A stretch of 64,000 nt of DNA from Alteribacter lacisalsi (GCF_003226345.1 NZ_PDOF01000004.1:62001-126000); one strand, 5' to 3'. Numbered from the stretch's first letter, positions 1 through 8,413 are shown. The notes: generated by a model not told the origin, from the sequence alone. Translations and numbers: made by a program.

Positions 1-1
1 G

Positions 2-133
2 AAAACGTACAGCATTCTTGAATATGTGGAAATGCTCTGTAAGCACGACGAACAGCACGTAAAAGAAGTGGCAAGCTTCCTTTATTCTTCTTATATAGGG
101 GAAAGCATCCACTCCCTGCAGATCAATTCATAG
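2..133 (+). CDS. C-terminal 43 residues of an unidentified protein
   Basis: An open frame enters from the left edge and stops at TAG 131-133. Only 43 residues are visible, ending ..SYIGESIHSLQINS. I do not recognise the family. A strong terminator directly after the stop supports it being the true 3' end of a gene that starts outside the window. Confidence 0.55.
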   Translation, partial: KTYSILEYVEMLCKHDEQHVKEVASFLYSSYIGESIHSLQINS

Positions 134-139
134 CATCCA

Positions 140-168
140 GCCTCCGCTGTGACGGAGGCTTCTTTTTT
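140..168 (+). terminator. Rho-independent terminator
   Basis: Seven-base stem GCCTCCG / CGGAGGC with a 6-nt loop, followed by TTCTTTTTT. It closes the partial gene at the left edge. Confidence 0.85.
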
Positions 169-312
169 GTCTCCTGGCGGCCTCCAGCAGTGCCCCGCGT
201 ATATTTTTTGGGGTTTTTCGAACTTTTTTTACATTAAAAGCAGGATTTCTCCCCTGTTGTCCGTAAGTTGTACAAAGAAAAGCGCATCATAATACTGACA
301 GGGAGTGATAGG

Positions 313-783
313 ATGAAAACAGATCTGCTGACTGTGAAGTATGCCATGCAGAAACTGCTGAAAGAAACATTTGAAGGACCCGGTAAAAATGAGATTTACT
401 TTACCGATCCCGGTCCCGGAGCAGGTTTACTGGAAACAATTGAACGGATCAATGCCAGAGAAGCATCTATGATTCTGCCTTCCTCACAAGCCTCCATTGC
501 TGCTCATGTTCATCACACCCTTTACCACCTTCAGGTTATGAATGCAGGTCTGCTCAATGAAGACCGTCAAGTGGACTGGTCTTTAAGCTGGAAAATACAC
601 GAAGTTGATGAGGGAACCTGGCAGGCATTTAAAAGCCAGCTCAAAGAAGAATACGACAGTTTCAATGAAACACTGGAAAAGATTGAGTGGACCGAGCAGC
701 AGACGCTTTACGCTTCTGCAGCACTGGCTCATTGCGCCTATCATCTGGGTTCTCTTAAACAGTTGATCGCCCAGTTGCCATAA
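313..783 (+). CDS. DinB-like domain protein
   Basis: A 156-residue protein that looks like a DinB/YfiT-type four-helix bundle. Histidines typical of the metal site appear in HVHHTLYHL (from residue 65) and in AHCAYHLGSLKQL near the C-terminus. DinB-like proteins bind a divalent metal and many act as thiol-dependent transferases; the substrate here is unknown. I chose ATG 313 because GGGAG lies 7 nt upstream. An in-frame TTG at 268 has no good ribosome binding site. The gene stands alone between a terminator and a repeat-like stretch. Confidence 0.75.
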   Translation: MKTDLLTVKYAMQKLLKETFEGPGKNEIYFTDPGPGAGLLETIERINAREASMILPSSQASIAAHVHHTLYHLQVMNAGLLNEDRQVDWSLSWKIHEVDEGTWQAFKSQLKEEYDSFNETLEKIEWTEQQTLYASAALAHCAYHLGSLKQLIAQLP

Positions 784-825
784 CCCGACTGCGCAAAACA
801 AAAGTGCTCACGCTCCTATACTTCC

Positions 826-905
826 CCTCGGCAAGTACGCCCTGCGGGGTCTACACCTGATGCTATTCCGGCGGGAGTGCGGCTCCTGGCGTTTCGCTTC
901 GCAGG
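826..905. repeat. Diverged GC-rich dispersed repeat
   Basis: A non-coding stretch carrying CCTGCGGGGTCT and GGCGGGAGTG motifs in the same order as the better preserved repeats at 8913 and 52901, with CCTATAC near the left end and GGGTATA near the right end. It is the weakest member of the family and could be chance similarity. Otherwise I see nothing in 784-956. Confidence 0.3.
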
Positions 906-956
906 GTATAAGAAATAGTGGTACGCAGTTAACCACAATTTTTTCCTAAACGTAAA

Positions 957-984
957 AAGAGCTGTCCCTGTGAGGACAGCTCTT
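957..984 (-). terminator. Terminator of the yflT gene
   Basis: Perfect stem AAGAGCTGTCC / GGACAGCTCTT around a 6-nt loop; read on the minus strand it runs into TTTTTAC just after the yflT stop. Confidence 0.8.
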
Positions 985-1001
985 TCCTGCATGTATTTTT
1001 C

Positions 1002-1346
1002 CTATAGAACAAGGTCCGCCGGCGCGTCTTTTACAACAACGATGACTTTTCCTTCATCCAGCTCTTCTTCAAGAGAGTGGGCTTTATTGCTGGAGAAACC
1101 GAGTTCCTCAAACTGGGCACGAAGCTCGTCCCCTTTTTTACGGAAAACGTTTTTAACAGAAGTGTCAATGCCCTGCTCACTCATATTGACGGTATTCGCA
1201 TCTGCGTTGTCCGCTACGCGATCTGTCCGGTCGTCATCATGTGTCAGGATATAAACGTTGTCTTCGTCTACCCCTTTACGTTTAAGGGCTTCTACTGTTT
1301 TCACAACTTCTTCATCATTGTAAAACTCTTTGTATAGTGGTTCCAT
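1002..1346 (-). CDS. yflT: General stress protein 17M (YflT family)
   Basis: A 114-residue protein of the YflT / heat-induced stress protein family. The N-terminal part is a short alpha/beta module (VVKTVEALKRKGVDEDNVYILTHDDDRTD), followed by the typical charged segment with GIDTSVKNVFRKKGDELRAQ. The family length is about the same. Molecular role is unknown, but in B. subtilis the protein is made under sigma-B. Here a textbook sigma-B promoter lies 25 nt upstream of the start and AGGAGG-type binding site (GGAGGCGATATAA) precedes the ATG. It is transcribed alone, with its own terminator. Confidence 0.85.
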   Translation of the reverse strand: MEPLYKEFYNDEEVVKTVEALKRKGVDEDNVYILTHDDDRTDRVADNADANTVNMSEQGIDTSVKNVFRKKGDELRAQFEELGFSSNKAHSLEEELDEGKVIVVVKDAPADLVL

Positions 1347-1370
1347 TTATATCGCCTCCTGGAATTTGAA

Positions 1371-1396
1371 ATACCCGTAACCTGCTACTGTTAAAC
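1371..1396 (-). promoter_or_regulatory. Sigma-B promoter of yflT
   Basis: On the minus strand GTTTAA, 14 nt, GGGTAT: an exact match to the B. subtilis sigma-B consensus. This is the best example in the window and calibrates the weaker ones. Confidence 0.85.
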
Positions 1397-1443
1397 AGCA
1401 GCCAGGTGAAAATAATCCATTTTTCACATTTCACACGCTGTTA

Positions 1444-2886
1444 CTATTTACTCCGCTTGTACTCGAGGTAGGCAACGGTTGTCTGGAGGTACTCTTCCAC
1501 TCCGTATTTCCCGTCTGCACCTCCGACACCGGACTGGCGCCAGCCCGCATGGTAACCCTGAATCGCTTCAAAATTCTCACGGTTCACAAACACTTCACCA
1601 AATTTCAGCTCATTTACGGCACGCATAACTTCATGGTAGTTTTCCGAAAAAATAGAGGAAGACAGACCATAGACCGAATCGTTGGCCAGCTTAATCGCTT
1701 CATCAAAATTGCTGTAGGTTGCGATCGGCAGCACCGGACCGAAAATTTCCTCCCGGAGAATATCCATGTCCTGAGACACGTTTGTGAGTACAGTAGGTTC
1801 GTAGTAAAAACCTTTACCGTCCCCTGCCCGTTTGCCGCCGGTCAAAATTTCCGCACCGTTGTCCACTGCGGTTTTGACCGCTTTTTCAACGGACTCCAGT
1901 TGTTCGCTGCTTACAAGAGGTCCGTAATCATTGTCCTCATCAAGAGGGTCGCCGGTCCTGAGATCGTTCATTTTCGCCGCTACTTTATCCATAAATGCTT
2001 CTGCGATCGACTCATGAACATAGACCCGCTCCGCATTCGTACACACCTGGCCGGAATTGATCACACGGGACTCGATTACTTTTTCCACTGCCAGATCAAG
2101 ATCAGCATGTCCGCTGACGATCGCCGGCGCTTTTCCTCCCAGCTCCAGGTTTACTTTTGTAATGTTTTCCGCAGCTGCTTCCATTACCTTTGAACCGGCT
2201 GGAAAGCTTCCTGTCAGACTGACCATCGCTACCTTTCTGTTAGAGGCTAGTTCCGTCCCAACGGAAGATCCACTGCCTGTAATCAGATTAAATACACCTT
2301 TCGGAAGATCGGTATGCTCGTGGATCAGTTCAGCAAATTTGATAGCTGTGAGCGGCGTCTGCTGGCTCGGTTTAATCACAACCGTACAGCCGGTTGCAAA
2401 AGCCGGCGCCACTTTCCTGGCAAGTACCATCATAGGAAAATTCCACGGCACGATGCCCGTTACGACTCCGATTGGTTTTTTGAGTACAAGAATGTTTTCA
2501 TCCGGATTGTCACTAGGGACCACATCGCCCTCCACACGACGGGACCATCCGGCCATGTAGCGAAAATACCCCACCGTCATTTCGATTTCGTCTTTGGCAA
2601 GTCCAATCGTTTTTCCCTGCTCCTCGGAAAGCAGCCTGGCAAACTCGTCCGACTGTTCTTCAAGTTTATCTGCTATCACAGTGAGAAAGCCGCTCCGCTC
2701 AGGCGGGGAGGTTCTCTCAAAAGTCAGCTGGGCATCAAACGCCGCATCAATTGCACGCTTTGCATCAGCATCGGTTCCTTTTACGATCGTGCCGATTACT
2801 TCTTCCGTAGCAGGGTTGATCACGTCAATTGTCTCTTCAGCATCACTCGTGACAAATTCCCCGTTAATATAAAATGACTTCGTCAA
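1444..2886 (-). CDS. aldA: NAD-dependent aldehyde dehydrogenase, lactaldehyde/glycolaldehyde type (AldA-like)
   Basis: A 480-residue member of the ALDH superfamily, closest in pattern to E. coli AldA, which oxidises lactaldehyde and glycolaldehyde. Visible elements: cofactor-binding PWNFPMMVLARK, the glycine motif SLTGS, the general base Glu in LELGGKAP, the nucleophile Cys in NSGQVCTNAERVYV, and the diagnostic C-terminus with NRENFEAIQGYHAGWRQSG and GGADGKYG. TTG at 2886 is the likely start because GGAGG lies 8 nt upstream; a GTG at 2895 abuts the binding site. Substrate assignment is by similarity only. A sigma-B-like site lies about 60 nt upstream, so it may be a stress-induced aldehyde detoxification enzyme. 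Confidence 0.85.
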   Translation of the reverse strand: MTKSFYINGEFVTSDAEETIDVINPATEEVIGTIVKGTDADAKRAIDAAFDAQLTFERTSPPERSGFLTVIADKLEEQSDEFARLLSEEQGKTIGLAKDEIEMTVGYFRYMAGWSRRVEGDVVPSDNPDENILVLKKPIGVVTGIVPWNFPMMVLARKVAPAFATGCTVVIKPSQQTPLTAIKFAELIHEHTDLPKGVFNLITGSGSSVGTELASNRKVAMVSLTGSFPAGSKVMEAAAENITKVNLELGGKAPAIVSGHADLDLAVEKVIESRVINSGQVCTNAERVYVHESIAEAFMDKVAAKMNDLRTGDPLDEDNDYGPLVSSEQLESVEKAVKTAVDNGAEILTGGKRAGDGKGFYYEPTVLTNVSQDMDILREEIFGPVLPIATYSNFDEAIKLANDSVYGLSSSIFSENYHEVMRAVNELKFGEVFVNRENFEAIQGYHAGWRQSGVGGADGKYGVEEYLQTTVAYLEYKRSK

Positions 2887-2947
2887 ATACAGCACCTCCG
2901 CAAAGATCGTTATCGGCTGAGTCTCTCATACCGGATACATCTGTCAT

Positions 2948-2972
2948 TTACCCGAATCTGCAAGGGTAAAAC
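2948..2972 (-). promoter_or_regulatory. Sigma-B-like promoter candidate for aldA
   Basis: GTTTTA, 13 nt, GGGTAA on the minus strand, about 60 nt before the aldA start. It fits GTTTWW-N13-GGGWAW. Confidence 0.45.
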
Positions 2973-3130
2973 GAAATATGCTCACGCGGCAACGGCATCG
3001 AGAGGCCGGGTTTTCCCGAGCCTCCCAAAATTGCCTACTTTGCCGTCTCGCGGACGTTCACTCTATCAATTCTGTTTCCGACAATATAGTATAATGAAGA
3101 ATAATTACCCAGTTGGAAAGGACGTCGTTT

Positions 3131-3736
3131 ATGCGCCATTACGAACAGCTGCTTGAAAGCTACAACAACCATGCCGGAGACCGGGAAAAGATGACTCTCA
3201 CTGGCTGGAAAGAGAATGAACGGATTAGGTTTCTTGAACGTCTTAATAAAGGGGCCCGCCTTCTTGACCTCGGGGCAGGAACAGGTGAGCACGGGGCATT
3301 CTTTTTGCGTAACGGGGTGGATGTGACCTGTGGGGACTTTTCACCGGCCATGGTCAGCGCCTGCCGGAAAAAATGGCTGAAAGCGGAAGTAGTTGATTTT
3401 TACTCACTGAAAACAGACCGCCCGTTTGATGCCGTCTGGTCAATGAATGCCCTTCTCCACGTTCCGAAAGCAGATCTGGGACTTGCTCTGGAAAATATTC
3501 GCGGGGTGCTTGTGTCGGATGGTCTCTTTTATCTCGGCCTGTACGGCGGGGAGGATTCAGAGGGTGTGTGGGACAGCGACCCGTATGAACCGAAGCGCTT
3601 TTTCTCTTTTCATACAGAGACCGGGATTCGGGAGGCTGTTCAGCCATATTTTGATGTGCTCGAGTACAGGTATACGGCACTGGAGAAAGGTCCGGACTAT
3701 CACGCGCTGATGTTAAGGAAAAGGGAGGAAAGCTAG
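3131..3736 (+). CDS. Class I SAM-dependent methyltransferase
   Basis: A 201-residue protein with the glycine-rich SAM-binding motif LLDLGAGTGEHG, the acidic residue after beta-2 (CGDFSPAM), and motif IV-like DAVWSMNALLHVPK. Substrate cannot be told; the short length and HYHALMLRK-like end suit a small-molecule methyltransferase. ATG 3131 is preceded by AAAGGA at a 9-nt spacing; a TTG at 3113 is the only other in-frame option. A TATAAT hexamer at 3090-3095 may be the -10 element. Single gene, own terminator. Confidence 0.8.
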   Translation: MRHYEQLLESYNNHAGDREKMTLTGWKENERIRFLERLNKGARLLDLGAGTGEHGAFFLRNGVDVTCGDFSPAMVSACRKKWLKAEVVDFYSLKTDRPFDAVWSMNALLHVPKADLGLALENIRGVLVSDGLFYLGLYGGEDSEGVWDSDPYEPKRFFSFHTETGIREAVQPYFDVLEYRYTALEKGPDYHALMLRKREES

Positions 3737-3767
3737 AGAGCGCGCCAGGGGGCACTCTCTTTTTTTG
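3735..3767 (+). terminator. Terminator after the methyltransferase
   Basis: AGAGAGC ... GCACTCTCT hairpin followed by seven T residues. Confidence 0.7.
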
Positions 3768-3910
3768 CTTTAGTTGAGTTATGCCGTGGCTGAGGGTTAG
3801 TTTCAGGGAGCTATTTGTGACATTGGTGCCGGTAGAAGTCCAGGAAAGGCAGTTTTTGTAAACTTGTGGGAGGTGGTATAGTTCTTTAAAAAATGAGGTG
3901 GTGTTGCTTC

Positions 3911-4837
3911 GTGATTCTAAAAAACAGAACAAAGCCAGTTGAGCTCATTATTCTCCAGTCTCTGCGTGTGAGGTCAAGGCTTGATCCGGCAGACGCCCTG
4001 CGCCTTGAAAATCTGGATAAAGGCTATGCAGGGGAAGTGCAATTTGACAATCGGCTCTCGGCTGCAGGCTGGAACGGCCTTTTGATCAATGATCTTCTTC
4101 TTGATTACCGCGGCACTCTATTTCAAATTGATTCGTTATTGCTTCAGCCTGATGCGGTTTACCTCTTTGACGTAAAGAATTATTTCGGGGATTTTTTTCT
4201 GGAGGATGGGAAGTGGATTTCCGAATATAAGGAAAAGGAAGTTAAAAATCCCCTTCTTCAGCTGAAACGAACGGATTTCGCATTTCGCAGCCTCCTGAAA
4301 GACCTCGGTTTCTCCCCTTTGATTAGAAGTAATCTCGTTTTTATAAACCCTGAGTTTCACTTGTTTCAGGCTCCCAGAGATCTGCCTGCAATTTTTCATT
4401 CGCAGCTTAATCGTTTTTTATCCCGGATAGGCAGGAAGAGCGCGGCGCCCCCGTCGTACAGGGACGATGCTCTCGCCCAGAAGCTGCTCTCGCTTCATGT
4501 GGAGGACAATCCGTACGCGCGTATTCCCAGGTATGAGGAACAGGATCTGCGGAAAGGGATTTACTGCCCAGGGTGCTTTAGGTTTTATTCGGCGCAGCAT
4601 CAAAAGAGAAACGTTGTGTGCTCAACCTGCGGCTATCGGGAGTCAAACACTGAAGCTGTTCTACGAACAATTGAAGAATTCCATGTTTTGTTTCCCGATA
4701 AACGGATTCAGACACAAAGAGTTGTTGAGTGGTGTGGAATTTTGGATCAACGTACTGTACGTAGAATCTTAGGGAAACATTTTGTGCGGCAGGGAAAAGC
4801 AAATGCTTCAATTTACGTGAATTCCGATCCGATCTGA
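3911..4837 (+). CDS. NERD domain protein with C-terminal zinc ribbon
   Basis: A 308-residue protein. Residues about 35-150 form a NERD (nuclease-related) domain: GYAGEVQFDNRL, LLINDLLLDY, and FQIDSLLLQPDAVYLFDVKNYFG, which holds the Asp and Asp-x-Lys of the nuclease-like fold. A later CPGC ... CSTCG pair (from about residue 220) is a zinc ribbon, and the tail looks like a helical DNA- or RNA-binding region. NERD proteins are predicted nucleases of unknown target. I prefer GTG 3911, which has GAGGTGG 8 nt upstream; an in-frame ATG at 3893 is possible. It is followed directly by the hairpin array. Confidence 0.75.
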   Translation: MILKNRTKPVELIILQSLRVRSRLDPADALRLENLDKGYAGEVQFDNRLSAAGWNGLLINDLLLDYRGTLFQIDSLLLQPDAVYLFDVKNYFGDFFLEDGKWISEYKEKEVKNPLLQLKRTDFAFRSLLKDLGFSPLIRSNLVFINPEFHLFQAPRDLPAIFHSQLNRFLSRIGRKSAAPPSYRDDALAQKLLSLHVEDNPYARIPRYEEQDLRKGIYCPGCFRFYSAQHQKRNVVCSTCGYRESNTEAVLRTIEEFHVLFPDKRIQTQRVVEWCGILDQRTVRRILGKHFVRQGKANASIYVNSDPI

Positions 4838-4870
4838 TGTCCAATGGAGAAATTTATTCACCTAGAGATT

Positions 4871-5254
4871 TTATGTCCGAACTTCCCCCGAGTTCGGACA
4901 TTTCTCCTTCCTCTCGCTGCGTTATGTCCGAACTTCCCCTGAGTTCGGACATTTCTCCTTTCTCCCGCTGCGTTGTGTCCGAACTTTCCCCGAGTTCGGA
5001 CATTTCTCCTTCCTCTCGCTGCGTTGTGTCCGAACTTCCCCCGAGTTCGGACATTTCTCCTTCCTCTCGCTGCGTTATGTCCGAACTTCCCCTGAGTTCG
5101 GACATTTCTCCTTTTTCGCCCTGCGTTATGTCCGAACTTCCCCTGAGTTCGGACATTTCTCTTTTTTCGCCCTGCGTTATGTCCGAACTTCCCCTGAGTT
5201 CGGACATTTCTCCTTCCTCTCGCTGCGTTATGTCCCAATCCCCTGTGTCCGTCA
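4871..5254. repeat. Tandem array of seven 51-bp units, each with a 10-bp hairpin
   Basis: Units begin at 4871, 4922, 4973, 5024, 5075, 5126 and 5177, with a degraded eighth at 5228. Each has TGTCCGAACT, a 7-nt loop, then AGTTCGGACA, followed by about 24 nt of CT-rich linker (TTTCTCCTTCCTCTCGCTGC type). Stems are invariant, while loops and linkers vary. Because 51 is a multiple of three, long open frames run through the array on both strands; base changes in it are mostly non-synonymous in those frames and no ribosome binding site precedes them, so I treat the array as non-coding. It is not CRISPR: the linkers are repeated too. Confidence 0.95.
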
Positions 5255-5284
5255 GAGTTAAATCATTTTGCACAATCCCCCCAC

Positions 5285-5322
5285 ACAAAAAAGGTGCTCC
5301 CTGATCAAATCCGGGAACACCT
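5285..5322 (-). terminator. Terminator of the response regulator gene
   Basis: AGGTGCTCCC / GGGAACACCT hairpin with a run of T on the minus strand, just after the regulator stop codon. Confidence 0.75.
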
Positions 5323-5340
5323 GGGGACCGCCCCCTCCTC

Positions 5341-5991
5341 TTAATCAGCAAGAGGTACGAGGTCGTTCTGAATTGCATGGATCACAGCCTGGGAACGGCT
5401 TTTTACGCCGAGCTTTCTAAGAATCTTGCTTACGTGTATCTTAACTGTTTTGTCACTGATAAACAGTTCGTCAGCAATGTCTTTGTTGCTCATCCCTTTC
5501 ACGAGACATTCGAGCACATCCTTTTCACGGGCCGTCAGTTCATTCTGGTTCTTTTCGTTCGCTTTTTCCTGGGGCTGCTGGTGCAGGTCAAGAAGCTTTT
5601 TGGCCATTGAAGGGTGAATAACCGCTTCACCGGACATAAGGCTGCGGACAGCATCGACCACTTCCTCTGAAGGAGCATCCTTCAGGAGATAGCCTTCTGC
5701 TCCTTTCGTAATGGCAGACATGAAGTATTCATCATGCTTGTACATCGTCAGAACAAGGATTTTAATATCCGGCCAGCGCTCTTTCACTTCTGCTGTCACG
5801 TCAACACCGTTTTTGCCGGGCAGGTTAATATCCATGATGACAATCTCAGGCTGGACTTTTTCGAGAATCTTAAGGGCTTCTTCTCCGGATTCGGCTTCGG
5901 ATATCACATTAAAGTCCTTTTCCATGGAAAAAATCGTCTTAAGTCCGTCGCGCAGCACCGTATGGTCATCTACAATCATAATGTCAGGCAT
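5341..5991 (-). CDS. LuxR/NarL-type two-component response regulator
   Basis: A 216-residue DNA-binding regulator. The receiver domain (residues 1-120) has the acidic pair D8-D9, the phosphorylation site D54 (VIMDINLPG), T82-like and K104-like positions. The C-terminal LuxR helix-turn-helix reads LTAREKDVLECLVKGMSNKDIADELFISDKTVKIHVSKILRKLG in its core. ATG 5991 has GGAGG 7 nt upstream. It overlaps the end of the kinase gene by 8 nt, so translation is probably coupled and the two form a cognate pair. Similar to the DegU/LiaR group; the target genes are unknown. Confidence 0.9.
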   Translation of the reverse strand: MPDIMIVDDHTVLRDGLKTIFSMEKDFNVISEAESGEEALKILEKVQPEIVIMDINLPGKNGVDVTAEVKERWPDIKILVLTMYKHDEYFMSAITKGAEGYLLKDAPSEEVVDAVRSLMSGEAVIHPSMAKKLLDLHQQPQEKANEKNQNELTAREKDVLECLVKGMSNKDIADELFISDKTVKIHVSKILRKLGVKSRSQAVIHAIQNDLVPLAD

Positions 5992-7849
5992 CGTCATTCC
6001 TCCTCTCGTCAGAGCCGGGAAGATGAAGCTCAATCATCGTTCCTTCCCCGGGTCTGCTCTCAATTTGCAGTACGGCTTCAGCTTTCGCTGCTTCCTCATT
6101 CATATTCAGTATGCCAAAGTGCTTGCCTTTACGGGATTTGATCAGAGCGTCCTTTAACAGGAATCCTTTCCCGTTGTCACTAACGGTAAGAAGAAAACCG
6201 CCCTCCTCGCCGGGCACGCCGCTTACGACCACCTTATCGGCATCTGCATGCTTCATGGCATTCTGAATACTTTCCTTAAATGTATTATATACCAGCTTTT
6301 CTTTTTCTGGGGCAAGTCCCGGTGCTTCTTTCCACTTGAGTTCGATCTCTACATCCGGGTGCTCATTCCGGATCCTTCCCGTTTCTTCCTTAACTGCTTT
6401 TAACAGTCCCTGGGCATCGGTTGGAAACGGCCGGAGGGCATAAATCGATTCCCGTATTTCTGTCAGGCTTTTTCTCAGCCCCGGGAGAACGTAAGTAAGC
6501 GTATCAAGCGCCTGATCGGGGCTTGCCGCCGCTTTTCTTTTTGCAGTTTCGAGTTGCATAACCGTTCCTGCCACAGACTGGGCAATGCCGTCATGAATTT
6601 CTCTGGCAATTCGATTACGCTCTTCTAAAATCATTCGCTGCTCACGCTCAATAATGAGGGTTCTTCCTTTTGTAATGACTTCCAGCTGATTGGCAAGGGC
6701 CTTTACAACCTTCAGTTCATCGGGCCGCGTTTCCTGAGCACGGCGCCTGCCAATGATAATCAGCCCGTGCATTTCACCGTCATCATACATGGGACAGACG
6801 ACAGCCGAACGAATGGCCTTATGAAAAACAGTGCTCCACCAAGGATCTCTCTCTATGGACATGACTGCTGTAATGGATTTTGTCTTTTCAGACATACGCT
6901 CCACTTCTTTTCTTGCCGGCATTGGTGTCCCTTCTCCTGTATCAAGTTCACACTGCCATTCGCCTTTTCGTTTCATCCAGATGCTGAGCGCGTCAAACTC
7001 GAATACTTTTTTGAGATGCTGTTCAATACCACTGAGCCAATCCTTTTCAGGAATATGGCGGTTGAGCTCCTCACTGATCGTCACCAGTCCCTCTAGACGC
7101 TCTTTTTCACGCCGCAGCTTAAAGTTGCTCGATCCGATGAGAGCCATGGCAACGAGTGGCGAGAAGAAAAAGAAGAAAGAAAATACATCCACTACGTCAC
7201 CGCGGTCCTGATTACCGAGTACAAAAAACAGCAGCAGATAAAAATAGGACAGAACCATTCCGATGAATTCCAATGATATCTTTTTCATAAAATCATTCAG
7301 CGGAAACGGCTGTGGCCGGAGCCAGAGCACGATGTCAACGAGAAGATGGTTAACAAAATAAAACACAAAAGTATAAACGGCTGTATAAACAAGGAGACCA
7401 GTCAAGGAATCCGGCATCGCTCCCCAGCTGTCCGTAACCGCAAGAGCCACCCCTTTACTCACAGCCAGACTGATTACAAGCTGAGCCGGGTTAAACGTGA
7501 TAATAGACAGTGGCCTCTGCTGCATCCGATGAATCGTGGCCACAACAACCGTGTACGTAACCAGCGCAACGCTCAGGCCGAACAGAAGATCTACTGTGAA
7601 AATGACCGGGAAACCAAGGGTTATGGCTCCCTTCCAGACAGGGATTGCAAAGTGTTCGGTTATGAAAAGAAAGACCACTAGCAGAAGCAGGATGGAAAAA
7701 GACCAGGGAATTTCAAGGAAATAAAGACTTCCAAGGGCAATCGCTGCTCCAAGCACAGTCACAGCGTTCATATACCAGCGGGCATGCGCTTCCTTTTTTT
7801 CAATAATACTCGTTTGAGGATTTGTATTTTTATTATTTTCATTCTCCAT
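5984..7849 (-). CDS. Membrane histidine kinase (multi-TM sensor, GAF, HisKA_3, HATPase)
   Basis: A 621-residue kinase. Residues about 25-240 hold roughly seven or eight hydrophobic segments, a large integral-membrane sensor rather than a periplasmic loop. A GAF-like region (about 250-400) follows, then the HisKA_3 dimerisation helix with H419 (RIAREIHDGIAQS) and a HATPase domain with SDNGKGF and the HFGILNMNEEA lid. It phosphorylates the regulator encoded immediately downstream. The membrane sensor does not match LiaS or DegS; the signal is unknown. The N-terminal membrane region with conserved PAQLVISLAVSKG may bind a lipid or small hydrophobic ligand, but that is speculation. Confidence 0.88.
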   Translation of the reverse strand: MENENNKNTNPQTSIIEKKEAHARWYMNAVTVLGAAIALGSLYFLEIPWSFSILLLLVVFLFITEHFAIPVWKGAITLGFPVIFTVDLLFGLSVALVTYTVVVATIHRMQQRPLSIITFNPAQLVISLAVSKGVALAVTDSWGAMPDSLTGLLVYTAVYTFVFYFVNHLLVDIVLWLRPQPFPLNDFMKKISLEFIGMVLSYFYLLLFFVLGNQDRGDVVDVFSFFFFFSPLVAMALIGSSNFKLRREKERLEGLVTISEELNRHIPEKDWLSGIEQHLKKVFEFDALSIWMKRKGEWQCELDTGEGTPMPARKEVERMSEKTKSITAVMSIERDPWWSTVFHKAIRSAVVCPMYDDGEMHGLIIIGRRRAQETRPDELKVVKALANQLEVITKGRTLIIEREQRMILEERNRIAREIHDGIAQSVAGTVMQLETAKRKAAASPDQALDTLTYVLPGLRKSLTEIRESIYALRPFPTDAQGLLKAVKEETGRIRNEHPDVEIELKWKEAPGLAPEKEKLVYNTFKESIQNAMKHADADKVVVSGVPGEEGGFLLTVSDNGKGFLLKDALIKSRKGKHFGILNMNEEAAKAEAVLQIESRPGEGTMIELHLPGSDERRNDDA

Positions 7850-7989
7850 TTATTCATCAGTCCCCCGGAGGCTTATTCCTTTAATAGTAACATGCGGGCT
7901 CCTGTTGGTAACGTATGACTTAATTTTATGCATTTAGGATACAAAGCAGGGGAAAGATACCTCTCAGCAGCTATTTTTCCATGTGGCAT

Positions 7990-8015
7990 GTTTAAGGAAT
8001 GCCAGCACCGGAAAT
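7990..8015 (+). promoter_or_regulatory. Sigma-B-like promoter candidate
   Basis: GTTTAA, 14 nt, GGAAAT, about 67 nt before the small gene at 8082. The -35 half is perfect and the -10 half has one mismatch to GGGWAW. Confidence 0.45.
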
Positions 8016-8081
8016 AGGTCAGTAAATGCCGGTCAAAACAGTGGCCGGATGATCGATTCTATATAAAAAGGAGACCAGATC

Positions 8082-8282
8082 ATGACTGGAAAAGAAGACG
8101 ATCTTAAAGTTACGGAAAACCTGGAAAAAGGATTGCGGCAGAATCACGGAATCGGGCACGAAAGTCTGAACTCGAGCCTGGAAAAAAAGATTGAAGTGGA
8201 AAGACGCCGTGAAAAAAGCCATAAGCAAAGCCAGCAGATCGAACGGGAAATCTCCAACGATCTTCACCATAACAGAGAATAG
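8082..8282 (+). CDS. Small highly charged protein, function unknown
   Basis: A 66-residue protein rich in Lys, Glu, Arg and Gln (NSSLEKKIEVERRREKSHKQ), probably helical or disordered; no hydrophobic segment. I do not recognise the family. A strong binding site (AAAAGGAG, 9 nt spacing) and a clean downstream terminator make it credible as a gene. The sigma-B-like sequence upstream suggests a stress role. Confidence 0.65.
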   Translation: MTGKEDDLKVTENLEKGLRQNHGIGHESLNSSLEKKIEVERRREKSHKQSQQIEREISNDLHHNRE

Positions 8283-8298
8283 TATCAGAAATTCCGTA

Positions 8299-8327
8299 AA
8301 TCCCCGGCAGCCGGGGATTTTTTGTTT
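8299..8327 (+). terminator. Terminator after the small charged protein
   Basis: AATCCCCGG / CCGGGGATT hairpin with a T-rich tail. Confidence 0.8.
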
Positions 8328-8413
8328 TATTTCGCAAAACGAAATGTTTAGACCTGTCCAAAAAGAGGAAAAGCCCACCAGAACCAACAATACTATTCTG
8401 GAGGGATGTACGA

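Noticed and set aside
4871-5254. CRISPR array
   Set aside because: The sequence between hairpins is repeated as well, unit boundaries are contiguous, and there are no cas genes.
4837-5304. Serine-rich 155-residue ORF in the repeat array
   Set aside because: No ribosome binding site, period-three artefact of a 51-bp repeat, changes between units are non-synonymous.
8338-8375. Sigma-B promoter before DUF3243
   Set aside because: GTTTAG is present but the -10 half (AGGAAA) is too poor and spacing uncertain.
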